The position numbers and the translations under genes were made by a program. Positions 21,838 through 33,356 of a stretch of DNA of 64,000 nt are shown here, one piece after another. The notes beneath the pieces were generated by a model. The model was not told the DNA's origin. It was given only the letters and a program-made list of their open reading frames with translations, and searched no databases. This stretch comes from Zingiber officinale (Eukaryota > Streptophyta > Magnoliopsida > Zingiberales > Zingiberaceae), in NCBI RefSeq assembly GCF_018446385.1, contig NC_055991.1, forward strand, positions 73,784,123 through 73,848,122, written 5' to 3'. The stretch's first letter is position 1, and every line of letters starts with the position of its first letter.

Positions 21838-24815
21838 TCATCCGACTTTAACCAGCGGGATAGTCTTGTTCCGCAACTGACGCTCTTTCCGGTCGAGAAT
21901 CCGTACCGGAACCTCCTCATACGTAATGTCAGGCTGAACTGGAACTGGAATATCTGCCAGCACATGTTTCGGGTCAGGTACGTATCTCCTCAGCATAGAT
22001 ACGTGAAATACATCATGGACGCCTGACAGGGACGGTGGTAGCGCCAGTCGGTAAGCTACTGCTCCGATCCTCTCCAAGATCTCGAAAGGACCAATGTACC
22101 GCGGAGCTAGCTTACCTCTGAGGCCAAATCTCTTCACCCCTTTCGTGGGTGAAACTCGTAGAAATACATGGTCGCCAACAGAGAACTCTAGTGGTCTGCG
22201 TCTCCGATCAGCATAACTCTTCTAACGATCCTGCGCCTCTGACTTCCTCCGTCTGATAGTACGGACCAACTCTGCATCCTGCTGAACTCTATGAGGTCCC
22301 AACAACTGAGCCTCTCCAACCTCATCCCAAAGGACGGGTGTCCGACAAGGTCTACCATACAACGCCTCAAACGGTGCCATCTGGATAGCCGAATGGAAGC
22401 TGTTGTTGTAGGCAAACTCTACCAACGACAGATGGTCCTCCCAACTGCCTCCAAAATCCATAACACATGACCTCGTCCTCTAAAGTTTGAATGGTCCGCT
22501 CTGACTGTCCATCTGTCTGTGGATGGAAGGCTGTACTGAAACGGAGCTGTGTGCCCAAGGCCTGCTGCAGACTCTGCCAGAAACGAGACGTGAACCGTGG
22601 ATCTCTATCCGAAATGATACTCAATGGAACACCATGTAATCTGATGATCTCCCGACAATACAGATCTGCCAATCGATCCAGGGGATCAGTCCTCCGAATC
22701 GCTAAGAAATGCGCAGATTTGGTTAATCGATCAACGATTACCCAAATCGCGTCATGGCCTCGTCGTGTCCTCGGCAACCCTACCACAAAGTCCATGGTAA
22801 TGTGATCCCACTTCCACTCAGGAATAGGAATCCGCTGAAGTAACCCTGCAGGTCTCTGGTGCTCAGCCTTCACCTGCTGACAAACAAGACACCTAGCTAC
22901 GAAATCCGCGATGTCTTTCTTCATCCCGTTCCACCAATAAGAACGTCTCAAGTCTCGATACATACGGGTCCCGCCTGGATGGATCGCAAATCGAGAACGG
23001 TGTGCCTCCTGAAGTAGCTCCTGTAAGACCGGATGACACTGAGGTACGCATAATCTGCCTCGGAAGTATATGATACCCTCCTCGTCTCGTGTAAACTCGG
23101 TCTGCTGCCCGGAAGCTATCTGACTGCTAATAAACTGCAAATGCTTATCACTAGCCTGTGCCTCTCGGATCCTCGTCCTGATCGACGACTGAGCAACCAT
23201 GGTAACAAGAATACCTTGCTCTGTCGGTCCCTGCTCCTCAAGATCTAACTCTGAGAAAGCCTGAATCAAGTCCGTGACTGAAGTCCGGTGGCAAGCCAAA
23301 GTCCCTCTGGACTTCCTGCTGAGTGCATCTGCAACCACATTAGCTTTCCCCGGGTGGTAGCTAATGGTATAATCGTAGTCCTTCAGGAACTCCATCCATC
23401 TCCTCTGTCGAAGATTAAGCTCCTTCTGAGTGAAAATATATTTGAGACTCTTATTATCAGTGAGAATCTCAAATGTGATACCGTATAAATGATGACGCCA
23501 AAGCTTCAGAGCAAAGATGATGGCAGCTAACTCCAAGTCATGAACTGGGTAGTTCTTCTCATGTTCCTTCAACTGACGAGAAGCATAAGAGACTACTCTG
23601 CCGTGCTGCATCAGAACAGCGCCCAAACCCTGTAGAGACGCGTCGGTGTAAAGTACAAATCCATCATCTCTAGAAGGTAAAACCAAAACTGGAGCCGATA
23701 CTAATCTCTGCTTCAGCTCCTGGAAGCTGGTCTCGCAATCCTCGGACCATACGAACTTCACGCCTTTCCGGGTAAGACGTGTCAGTGGCATAGCAATACG
23801 CGAGAAGTCCTCGACAAAACGTCGGTAATATCCGGCCAATCCTAGGAAACTGCGAACCTCCTGAACTGACTTCGGCTGCTCCCAACTGGTAACAGCCTCG
23901 ATCTTCTGAGGATCAACTGAAATACCTCTGCTAGAAACCACGTGTCCCAGAAAACCAACTGAGGATAGCCAGAATGCACACTTGCTGAACTTCGCGTACA
24001 GCTGATGTCTCCAAGACTGTGCGAAGATGCTGTGCATGCTCCTCCTCGGAACGAGAGTAGACCAATATGTCATCAATGAAAACGATAACAAACTGATCCA
24101 GATACTCCAGAAATATGCGGTTCATCAAGTCCATAAACACCGCTGGAGCATTGGTAAGCCCAAATGACATTACCAAAAACTCATAATGACCGTATCGGGT
24201 ACGGAACGCTGTCTTCTGAATATCGGAGTCTCTGACTCTCAGCTGATGATATCCGGATCGCAGATCAATCTTAGAATACACTGATGTACCTCTGAGCTGA
24301 TCAAACAAATCCTCGATCCGTGGTAATGGATATTTATTTCTGACGGTCACTGAATTCAGCTGCCTGTAGTCAATACATAACCTCATGGTGCCGTCCTTTT
24401 TCTTGACAAATAATACCGGAGAACCCCATGGAGAAACACTAGGGCGAATAAACCCCCTATCCAAAAGCTCATGGAGTTGAACCTTCAGCTCGTTCAACTC
24501 TTTTGGTGCCATACGATACGGAGCTTTCGATGCCGGTGCGGTCCCCGGAATCAGTTCAATAGCGAACTCCACTTGCCTTCTGGGAGGCAAACCTGGCAGC
24601 TCCTCTGGAAATACATCTGGGTACTCCCGGACTACAGAAACGTCGGAGAGCTGCGAACTACTACTGTCCTCAGTACTGATCAACGATAACAGAAAACCAT
24701 GACAGCCGTGTGACAGCAGCTTCTGCGCCTGAATCGCCGAAATAATCGAGATGCTGTCGTCTCTGATGCCAGTGAAACTCCACGAGGGTTGGTTCGGAGG
24801 CTGGAAGGTGACCAC
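21838..24815 (-). pseudogene. Tekay pol of element C (RT, RNase H, integrase, cut chromodomain)
   Basis: Minus strand. Reverse transcriptase at 24815-23931 has [20 protein letters not shown] and [10 protein letters not shown] frameshift near 24005 leads to a long frame 24091-22367 with RNase H ([13 protein letters not shown]), the HHCC zinc motif and integrase core ([20 protein letters not shown]). A second frameshift lies near 22478 and a TAG near 22222. The last open part ends with TGA at 21840-21838, inside the expected chromodomain at a position that is Trp in element A and TGA in element D. Confidence 0.92.
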
Positions 24816-24854
24816 CCTCGTCTGGCAATCAACGGTAGCATGATAAACTGACAG

Positions 24855-25406
24855 TCAATCCATGCCAAGTATGACATCAAACTCGATCATCTCCAATACT
24901 AGAAGATCTACCGTAAGTATCATGTTGCCTAAGTCTAACGGGCAACCTCTGATCTCCTGGGTGACGTCTAAAGTATCACCGGACGGTAGGGAGACAGTCA
25001 ATCGCCGTAACCTAACAGTAGGTAATGGTACCGGATATGGTGCAGCTGCTGCTACTGTAGGCACTAGGGGCACAGGTGCCACTGGTATAGGATACACTGT
25101 AGATCCAAGTGGTGGTGGCACTGAATACGCCGTAGGCTGCGCTGGAGCAGATGTCGGGTACACCAATGGTACCCCTGATGGTACGGTAAACAGGGTAGGC
25201 GTGGATACCGTCGGTGTGGCCAAAGTAGGTATCTCTACAGGAGCTATCGGGATTTGAGAGCCCGACGCTCCCGCCGCATCCTGAGTCTGTCCCTGACTGA
25301 CAGGCTCACTAACAGTGGGCATCTCCGGCATATCCAGAGATCCCGTGGTCCTCGCACGTGATCGACCAGCACCACGTCTCGCAGCAATACGAGTAGATCG
25401 TCTCAT
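24855..25406 (-). pseudogene. Gag N-terminus fused in frame to protease C-terminus
   Basis: Minus strand, 183 codons. It starts MRRSTRIAARRGAGRSRART as in element D and runs through a Pro/Val/Ala/Tyr-rich gag stretch. At about 25015-25025 it switches without loss of frame into the second half of the protease (LTVSLPSGDTL ... VILGMD). The Gag core, CCHC knuckle and protease active site are missing. Both parents carry ATTACCTAC-Y-GT at the junction, so the deletion probably used this short repeat. The frame ends at TGA in the G-M-D-W motif. Confidence 0.88.
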
Positions 25407-25769
25407 ATCTGTTAAATTAAATTACAGATATCAATACCAATATAACAAACATAAAATAACAACATACCTATTTGCTGTCTGGAGATGTTCCGTCGCTGTC
25501 CAGTCCCCAATTTGACCTCAAAATTCCGAACGTACATATCGCCGGAAATCCAAATAAATCCGAAACGAAAATCCGAAACATAACCATATCGAAAATCCGA
25601 TAATGCCCAGTTTGACTCGCAAACCTGGCTAACCCAAATATCCAGAATACCAACAACAGGTATCCGATAAATCTCCAGAACACCCAAAAGCAGGCCCGCT
25701 CGATACCAAATAAATTGGTATCGATAAATCCGAAAATCCAAAATACGAAACAAAAGATCGTAAAACGTG

Positions 25770-25780
25770 GCTCGATACCA
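25770..25780 (-). other. Primer binding site of element C (2-base deletion)
   Basis: Minus strand TGGTATCGAGC. Compared with TGGTATCAGAGC in A, B and D, two bases are missing, which may weaken tRNA pairing. Confidence 0.75.
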
Positions 25781-25786
25781 CTAAAT

Positions 25787-28611
25787 TGTCACGCCCAAAG
25801 GAGTCCCCGTCCGAAAAATTTCGGCAACATCTCCCCTGTACGGTGGACAATCTGAAACTTTTCTACATCTCACAAATACCTCAGCCACAGGCGGCTGGAA
25901 TAATAACAACAAAATAAAACATCACCACACAATTATATATATCTATTCAGCCTCTGGCTGTCACAACCACGCAGTTAAGATAATTAAACAAAATACACTA
26001 CACTCGTAAAGCTCAAATCCGACGAACTCACCTCTTCTGCCGTCCAGGCAGGCATGTAGTAGAATAAAAACCAAATCCAAATCCATCGATATAATAAAAT
26101 CTATACCATGTCCATAAGTAAATAAATCCAGAACATAACAAGTTCAAATAGTCTAGAACAGAAAAGGAAACCAAACGAAAAACCAATCACATCCTCGAGG
26201 TCTGCAGGGACCAGCAACTGGAACTCTCTCCTGACAGCATCAACCTGAAAATATCAACAATGGAGGCGGGGTGAGTCCAACACTCAGCAAGTACAGTTGA
26301 TATGCAAATTAAAGAAATAACACCTAGCACTAATCATGCGTACAGTCTCCTGATAAAGATAAAGGTAACTACAAACCGAAGAAGACAGGAGAGAATCTGT
26401 ACTAACCAGGACCCGGTAAAAGGACAAACAGTCCGAAAGGTATAGAAGACCTGTATGCATGTCAATCAAGGTATCCAAGCAATGTGCAGCATATAAGTGC
26501 AACAAACACAAACATAAACAATAAATGCATCATGCATATGATGCTAATGTCATGGTCACCCCTGACGCCAGTCAGCCGACTCACAACAACGGTGGGACCG
26601 AGTGGGTAGGGTTGTGACAACCGTGCACTCTACAACACTACTCCTGATGAGTGATCGAGTGGACGGGATGCTGTCGGAGTACATACGTACTCCTACCCCC
26701 AAATCATAAATGGGGGAGCGCAATGCTCTCATCTCCCGGTACACTATGACGGAGAGGAATCTCTAACGTGCTACACGCTGCGTCACACTACCCATGAGCG
26801 GATCAACGGAGCACCGGAAGAGTCAAACTGACGTGCTACCACGCTGTGTCCCGCTACCCATGAGCGTCACAACGGAACACCGAACAGTGATGAAACTGGC
26901 AAAGTGCTCGACAATAAAGGAGCAATCAATCACTCAGCATGCAATCATGCGAATGGTGCATGTCACTAAACATGGTAATATACTAAACCAATCTCTGGAC
27001 ATATCATAATGTGCACCAAAGCGAATGAATCATATCAAGGTATCTGATCATGTAAGGTATCAAACCTAGGTCCTGACATGGTAAAATATGGTTATATCAC
27101 TACCCATGAGCATGTGGAATCAGGTGCATATCCATACAAGATGTAAACAAACAATCAATCAACAGGTAGCATGTATTGGGCAGTGATTAACCGAAACAAG
27201 TAAGAAACACAATTAATGCATCTTGTTAATTTAATTACTAAGCATATCAAAGACAATAAGTCAAAAGTACCCGCCTCCGAAAATAGAAAGGTCCAATCTA
27301 GCAAATCCAAGTCAAGACGCCCGTCTCGAATCAGAGTCCTGCGTCAAAACAGTATATATATATTTTATTTAACTAAATCCAAATGAAATAGCTAAATAAA
27401 ATTCCCAAAACTGAATTAGAACAAAACCCTAATCAATGCTACACGTGATCATGTAATCAAAAACCTACATATGATCATGAATTCAAAATGATACTATGAT
27501 CCACAACCAAGATCAAATACCTACACATAAGCCAAATTCAACTTAACCAATTGGTATCAAACTTACTACACATCAGGTATCAATCATCCTACACATACCT
27601 CAATCTCCAATCCCTACCAAATTTGATATCAACCACGTCTTACCCAAATTGATGTCAATCGCTTCCTCTTTAGCGATTCTTGTATCCGACCAGCAGCACT
27701 CTACTGTTGCACGCGATCCGGGAAACCCACTGCCGAAATTGTGCAGTAAGCAACAATTGACCTTCATGCCATATACCCAATTTAACTCTTATATAGATCA
27801 ATCTTACCCAAAGCTGAATTGGTTGTTGCGATGGATGAAGAAAGAACCCGACAGTGGAAATTCTAGGGCTCGGCAGAACCTGATGGTCGGCTAACCCTTC
27901 CCCTCCAACAAGCAGTAGTGGCGTCGGCTAGGGCTGAGAAGGAGCAGTCTTGAACAGGGAGGAAAAGGAAGAAGAAGACCCAATCCAAAAGCCTCGGCTT
28001 ACAAATAGGGCAGAGGATCGGCAGTAGAAGGCGGCAGTGGCGACTAGGGCACAACTCAGCGTCGGTGGGCAGAGATCAGGCTCGAAGAAGAGGAAGCAAT
28101 AGCGTCGCGGCACAGAGGAGGTCGGCGGCTTGATCAGCACTGCTTGGCTTTGGCCGGCGGTAAGAAGAAAGGAGATGGGTCGCCGGCGGTGTCGCGAGCC
28201 CAAAGAGGAGGAGGAGTCGGCGCCAATTCAGAGTCAAGGAAGAAGAGGAAGCTTCGGCAGTGGCGAGAAGAAGCAAGAATAAGAAGTGGCCGAGGGGTTT
28301 TGTGCTCTCGGGGAGGAGAAATCGCCCGTGCGGCCGGTTAGGGCACGGGGGGAAGAAGTCGGGCTTGCGGGAGTGGCTCGGCAAGGAAGAAACGGCGACA
28401 AAGAGAAAAACGGAGGAAATAAAAAAAAACAAATAAAGAAAGAAAATAAAAGAAAAAGCAAACTTTTCCTCATTTAAATGGGGTAGCCTAAACAGGCTTT
28501 TCCGGACCCCGGTTTTATCCCCGTCAACTCGTCCGTACGAGCTCCGAAAAATTTCCGAAAAATTTCGGAAAATTCCCTTATTAATATTCGCCTATTTTCC
28601 GGTATTTTACA
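25787..28611 (-). repeat. 5' LTR of element C
   Basis: 2825 bp, TGTAAAATACC...GGGCGTGACA on the minus strand. The right edge meets the GAATG duplication. Confidence 0.92.
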
Positions 28612-28616
28612 GAATG

Positions 28617-29194
28617 AACCTCTTCCTCATAATTGATTTCATCTCTTCCCAAGTGCCAACGGGTCTCTCGTTGTTTCTTCTCCTGCTTAGAATAACTTGA
28701 TCCCACCAAATAATAGCATAATCAATAAATTCGACAGCAGCAAGTTTTACCTTCTTCTCTTCAGAGTAGTTGTGACAATCAAATACTAATTCCACTTTCT
28801 TTTCCCACTCCAAATATGCGTCTGGATCACTTTTGCCTTGAAAAGAAGGAATCTTCAATTTGATATTTCCCAAGTTTCTATCAACATAATCAGTCATCCT
28901 TCCCCTTCTACCACCAATTCTGATGCTACCAGATCTGCCACTAGAAACTCTATCATCAATGTCCTCAGAAATGCCATCATCATCATCGTTGTTGTCTTCA
29001 CGGTTATATTGCCTTGAAATTCGTGTGGGAACTCTACCAGCTTGGCTATTTTGCAATTCAGTAATTACAACATCTTGTCTCTCCAATCTGTCGAGGATTT
29101 GATTGAATCTGATTTCCATGCGTTCCAAGTGTTGTCTCAAGGCACGTTGTTCAAGTGTTTCTCTAGGTCTTGCTTCTTCTCCATTTGTCGCCAT
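28617..29194 (-). pseudogene. gag: CRM Gag, N-terminal part
   Basis: Minus strand from ATG at 29194. A coiled, charged N-terminus (TLEQRALRQHLERMEIRFNQ) is followed by an acidic Asp-rich patch and the start of the Gag core (LKIPSFQGKSDPDAYLEWEK, FIDYAIIWWDQ). The frame meets element C at 28612-28616 (the duplicated GAATG), and the remainder resumes at 18783. Confidence 0.9.
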
Positions 29195-29504
29195 TAATGC
29201 AATTTGTTGTCACTCAATCACTCAACTCGCTAATGTTAGCTCTTTAAGGAACTTAGAATTGTGGCAATTCCTTGTAAACGATCATTGACTGATTGAAAAT
29301 CCCAAAGGTATAGGATAAAAGAAAGGAAATGATAGAAGAATGCAAATTGCAGAATTGAAAAATTAAATTAAGTTCAGAAAGGAAATTTGCTAGAATTGAA
29401 TCTAGGCAAAACTTATGCGAATGCGGGACTAAGAGATAAAGATATTTGAAATAAGAACTGAAAAGGATCTTGCCAGAACTTAATTTAGGCAGGTGTAGAA
29501 TTAA

Positions 29505-29755
29505 ATCTAGGCAAAACTTTAAAAGAAATGCGGAATAGGAAAGTGCAAGTATATTAGGCAAAACTTTAAAGGAAATGCGGAATAGGAAAGTGCAAGTATA
29601 TTAGGCAAAACTTTAAAGAAATTGCGGAATTGGAAGGTGCAAATATACTAGGCAAATTATTAAAGAAAAATGCGGAATTGGAAAGTATAAATATAATAGG
29701 CAAAACTTTAAAAGAAATGCAGAATTGGAAAGTACTAGTATAGAAATAACAATTC
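29505..29755. repeat. Tandem repeat in CRM leader (about 50-57 bp units)
   Basis: About five imperfect copies of a unit containing AGGCAAAACTTTAAA and ATGCGGAATTGGAAAGT. They lie in the untranslated leader between the 5' LTR and gag of element B. Weak open frames on the minus strand come from the repeat and are not genes. Confidence 0.82.
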
Positions 29756-29762
29756 CCTACAC

Positions 29763-29930
29763 TCAACTTTTTTTTTATTTTTATTTTTTGATTTTTTTTT
29801 TGAATTTCGGCCCTTTTTTTTTTGCCGAAAAAATAATTTTTTTTTAATTTCGGCGTTTTTTTTTTACAATTTTTTTTTTACCGATTTTTTTTTTAAATGT
29901 CAACTCTTTTTTTTTTTACCGAAAATAATT
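29763..29930. repeat. T-rich tract with TTTCGG phrases
   Basis: Long T runs alternate with TTTCGG or GCCGAAA phrases; TTTCGGC and GCCGAAA pair across a T run at about 29804-29830. It is a poly-purine tract on the element's coding strand, inside the CRM leader. Confidence 0.8.
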
Positions 29931-30057
29931 TGCTAGCACCAAGACGAATAAAACTCACTAGGATTGAGATGATAATGATAAGCAAATAATTTTGAACAAA
30001 TTGACAAAGTTTCAAGCACAAAGAGAAAAGGATAACCAAATCGATTTAGAAAAACTT

Positions 30058-30070
30058 GGCTCTGATACCA
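30058..30070 (-). other. Primer binding site of element B
   Basis: Minus strand TGGTATCAGAGCC, two bases from the 5' LTR end at 30073. Initiator methionine tRNA type. Confidence 0.9.
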
Positions 30071-30072
30071 AA

Positions 30073-30812
30073 TGATGTGAACCCAACGAGAGAGATATCT
30101 CAAGAACCCACAACAATTGAAAACAGAAAGAAGGAAGGTCTAAGTCGATAAGATGGATGAAAAGAAACCTCGACCCAATGCTTAGAAAAGCACGAACCTT
30201 GGTATAGAAGATGGAAGACGCCACAACCTTGGGATTGAGGTTGATAAGTCTTCGAACGCCACAAGGAGATGCCTTAATAAGTTCAAGTTCAATGAAGAAC
30301 CAACAAGCGAGAGCCTCACCGTGTCTTAGATTGAAAAATATATCAAAGATACATGTGTGGCCGTCACCCCCTTTATTTATAGCTATAAGGTGACCAAAAA
30401 ACCCTAAAAGGCCAAAAGAAAGCCCATTTAGTAAAGACCCATATAGACTACTTAGCCATTTTAAGCATATGGCATTATTACAACCCAAATAAAAGTAAAA
30501 ATGAGTCCAAATTGAGCCAACATATCCATACTACATAGATATGAAACTTAAATACTAATTTAGCTCATCTAAGGCTCAAATTAGGTTGACTAAGCCAGAT
30601 GACTTGCTCTTGGTCAAACCTTCTTCAATAGTAGCTTTGGCCTTCACATCTTCAATTAGCACATTAAGTGCTTCCTTCATTTTTTAGCTCTAGCCCTTGT
30701 AATTGGTCCTCCATTGATGCATAATGGATCATCATTAATATCTGGAGTGGATTGAGCACGACCCATATCACTAGCTTGTTGCGCAACTTGTTCTCTTTCA
30801 TTTATTCCATCA
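30073..30812 (-). repeat. 5' LTR of CRM element B (740 bp)
   Basis: On the minus strand it starts TGATGGAATAAATG and ends GGTTCACATCA. Duplicated GTAAC follows at 30813-30817. Confidence 0.92.
30371..30382 (-). promoter_or_regulatory. TATA box in CRM LTR
   Basis: CTATAAATAAAG on the minus strand, about 430 bp into the LTR, a normal place for the U3 promoter. Confidence 0.65.
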
Positions 30813-31824
30813 GTAACCTTCCATTTATACATATTCTACTGATAGATGCAAGGTTTAAAATAACAGTTCCGTTCGGGAACTTCAGTCACCTATCATAACT
30901 AGAAGGCTTTAGTACCGTGTTGCGTCGAGCATCTAAACTAACATTGAGATAAATTTAAATGAATATTACTCTTTTAGTACGCTTTCTTTAACTGAATTTT
31001 TCTACAAACAAATAAAGCTAACAAATAGAGAAACAACTATATTTTTGTTGTACTATGTTAAATTCATACTCGACATGTCAAAAGTGTGAAGAATGAATTC
31101 AAATAAAATTTACTCAATTAATCCCCTTTCACTTACATTCTATACTTTTAATAACACTATATCATTTAGATAGTTGAGTTTTTTTTTACTTCAATGCCTT
31201 GAGATGAATTCACATTTTATGTTTATAATATTCTTTCTTTCTTTCACTTGTTTTAGAAAATGACTATAGCAATTAAATATTCAATCAAGCTACAAGCAAG
31301 TAATAAACATAATTTGAATTCATCTTTACGCATGACAAATTGTAACAAAGTGGATCCAAAATGTTGGCATGACATGATGCTCATTAGCATGATCAATATG
31401 GTTATACACGAGAGATGAATTTCATCTTTACGAACGAAATATTGTAACAAAGTAGGTCCAATGTCAGCATGACATCAACTCATTACACGATCAACATAGT
31501 AGTACACAAGAAATTGCTTGAGCTGATTAATATAAAATTTTAGTGAAATTCCAATCATGCAGCCCAGCAAGACATGAAATTTCAAAGCATGGGTTGGTTG
31601 GTGCCTCTATCATTTCATTATGATAAGATTGATCAATTTAACCATTGAGCATTTATAAATACCATAAGAACATAGTGAATTTAAAAATGACAGTAAAATT
31701 TTCTTCAAATGATAAAGAAACCTTTCTACTTGAAAACAAAGACTCAAAAATCATTATCTTATTTTTTTAAAAGATTTATCATCATAATTAAAAGGTCCAG
31801 AAGGTTGGGTATAAATATTTTTAC
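30813..31824 (-). other. Fd-GOGAT intron remainder with tandem duplication
   Basis: Non-coding AT-rich sequence between the CRM element and the next GOGAT exon. It is the 5' portion of the intron split by element B; the other part is about 15731-15864. A diverged direct duplication of about 95 bp lies at 31316-31413 and 31416-31510 (ATCTTTACG...TTGTAACAAAGT...GCATGACAT). No gene seen. Confidence 0.65.
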
Positions 31825-31935
31825 CTGTTTTATTGTACTAGTAGCAGTATCTCCATTTTGAAGGCCCTTAAGATGAGGAAGTGTTGGAGAATACCCATCA
31901 ATGACATCAATTAGAGGACTCCATCAAATGGGATC
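31825..31935 (-). pseudogene. Fd-GOGAT exon ([15 protein letters not shown])
   Basis: Minus strand, 111 bp (37 codons), with an AG acceptor at 31937-31936 and a GTAAAA donor at 31824. It encodes [20 protein letters not shown], a segment typical of the Fd-dependent enzyme, just before VASGRFG of the next exon. One lesion: TGA at 31926-31924 where the family has Arg, consistent with CGA to TGA decay. Exon phase and borders match a normal gene, so this is not a processed copy. Confidence 0.9.
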
Positions 31936-32022
31936 CTGGAAAATAGTTGATAATTTAATTAAAATATTTTCTTCAAATGAAATGAATTAAATTGGACAAT
32001 GATACATACCATATAAACTGAC

Positions 32023-32198
32023 CTCACCACCTTCTACAAAATCTGACTTCCCTCCTAACCTGTTCATTGCATTTGCTTCATGTGTTTTCCTTGAAATAGC
32101 TCCAAGAGACATTCTTCCAGTGTAGAAACGCTAAGCAATGGATGATGCAGATTCAACTCGTCCAATTGGTAAAGGCACTCAAGAAGATCACGGAGAGC
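32023..32198 (-). pseudogene. Fd-GOGAT exon (MSLGAISR region)
   Basis: Minus strand, AG acceptor at 32200-32199, possible GTCAGT donor at 32022. It encodes LRDLLE, then [31 protein letters not shown] and AMNRLGGKS. Lesions: a short frame-breaking deletion after LRDLLE, a TAG at 32133-32131, and loss of two residues after [12 protein letters not shown] is the Fd-type signature; NADH-type enzymes read differently here. Confidence 0.9.
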
Positions 32199-32691
32199 CT
32201 AAGAAAGTGAAGTCATTGTCACTGATGCACAAAGAAACAGTTTTTATAAACATGGTAAACTATATAAAGTTTCAAATATACCATGCTTTTAGAAACAAGG
32301 TTTTAATTCTCAACAATAGATATACATAGGTTTTCTATGTAGTATGAACCATTGTGTTTGGAAGGCGTAGATCAGAATACTAGAAGATAAACCAAATCTA
32401 GTCTAGAAACAATACCATAACTAGAAGATATTTAATTAACACCAATCACAATTAATCCACCTATAATACCACAATGATATTAAGGTAACAAGTGTTATTT
32501 CGACATCTACACCTGAATATTTGATCTTATGTCATGAAACAACAAATGCAGTATGGCATGCAGTGCATAGGCGTATGCTCTAATTTTCAATAGTGATGCT
32601 TATGAAGTACTTATTGGTTTTGCTAATTAACTTCTTGCTTCAAGTCATAGATAAAACAAGCATCAAAAATGAATGCAGATTTCAAACTCAC

Positions 32692-32805
32692 ATTCACACG
32701 ATGATTTGCAAGGTGCTGTTGGTAAATAGAATATGCATTCACTCTTTTGACGAATTGCTTTGTGTAGCAATTATGACATCTCTGGATTATTTCCATGGTA
32801 TTCAC
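32692..32805 (-). pseudogene. Fd-GOGAT exon (NNPEMS...YQQHLAN)
   Basis: Minus strand, AG acceptor at 32807-32806 and GTGAGT donor at 32691-32686. It encodes EYHGNNPEMS, LLHKA, and AYSIYQQHLANHRVN. Lesions: TAA at 32773-32771 and one frame change in the middle. The phase joins correctly to the exons on both sides. Confidence 0.9.
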
Positions 32806-33356
32806 CTGATTTTGAACAAGAGGAATATACATCGGTATGATCATTATATATTTACCGTCAGTCAGTAGATTGAATGATTAGATTCTCTATTATGCTGACA
32901 GACAAAAGAATAATTGACCTCATGTCCAACAACAAAGAATATCTCTATTATGCTAGCATAACAATCGTTCAGCTTTAAAAGATTTAGCAACATATATATA
33001 TCACAAAGGAGAAGCAGCCCAAGACCATCTTTTAGCAAATCCAAAAGTGTGCTCATATAGAATAATAGACAACCACGAAGTCTAAATGAAATTAATAATA
33101 GTATTTTCAATAGTATACAAGAAAATAACCACAATAAACTAGTAAGTCGATAAAAGTATTTCCCGAGGCATGCCAAATGACAACCAAATTAATAAAAGAT
33201 ATGAAGGTGTGTTTGTTGATGCACAAATATACGGTGACAATATAGATTATCTAATGGAGACAATCTGCCAAATAATCCAATCATCAAATTACTAGTAACT
33301 GTATTACATATTTTTCTAGTATTATGTGTCTAGATATTAAGAGAATATAATTATAC

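Larger units (their letters stand above)
18789..28611 (-). mobile_element. Tekay-like Ty3-gypsy retrotransposon C, nested in CRM gag
   Basis: Minus strand, both LTRs present (18789-21650 and 25787-28611), flanked by a perfect 5-bp duplication GAATG (18784-18788 and 28612-28616). Same family as D. Internal length is 4.1 kb against 5.8 kb in D, mostly because of one deletion joining the front of gag to the back half of protease. Reverse transcriptase to integrase are present but broken. It depends on other copies for Gag and protease. Confidence 0.93.
15870..30812 (-). mobile_element. CRM-type Ty3-gypsy retrotransposon B, with element C nested inside
   Basis: Minus strand. LTR ends are TGATG...CATCA, as I recall for centromeric CRM chromoviruses. 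A 5-bp duplication GTAAC flanks it (15865-15869 and 30813-30817). Gag, protease, reverse transcriptase and RNase H resemble CRM-clade proteins. Integrase, any C-terminal chromodomain or CR motif, and most of the 3' LTR are deleted: a 98-bp LTR remnant joins pol at about 15967. Element C interrupts gag at 18784/28617. B lies in an Fd-GOGAT intron. Confidence 0.88.

Noticed and set aside
29253..29766. Minus-strand frames of 66-102 codons in the CRM leader
   Set aside because: They arise from the tandem repeat units and show no conserved domain.
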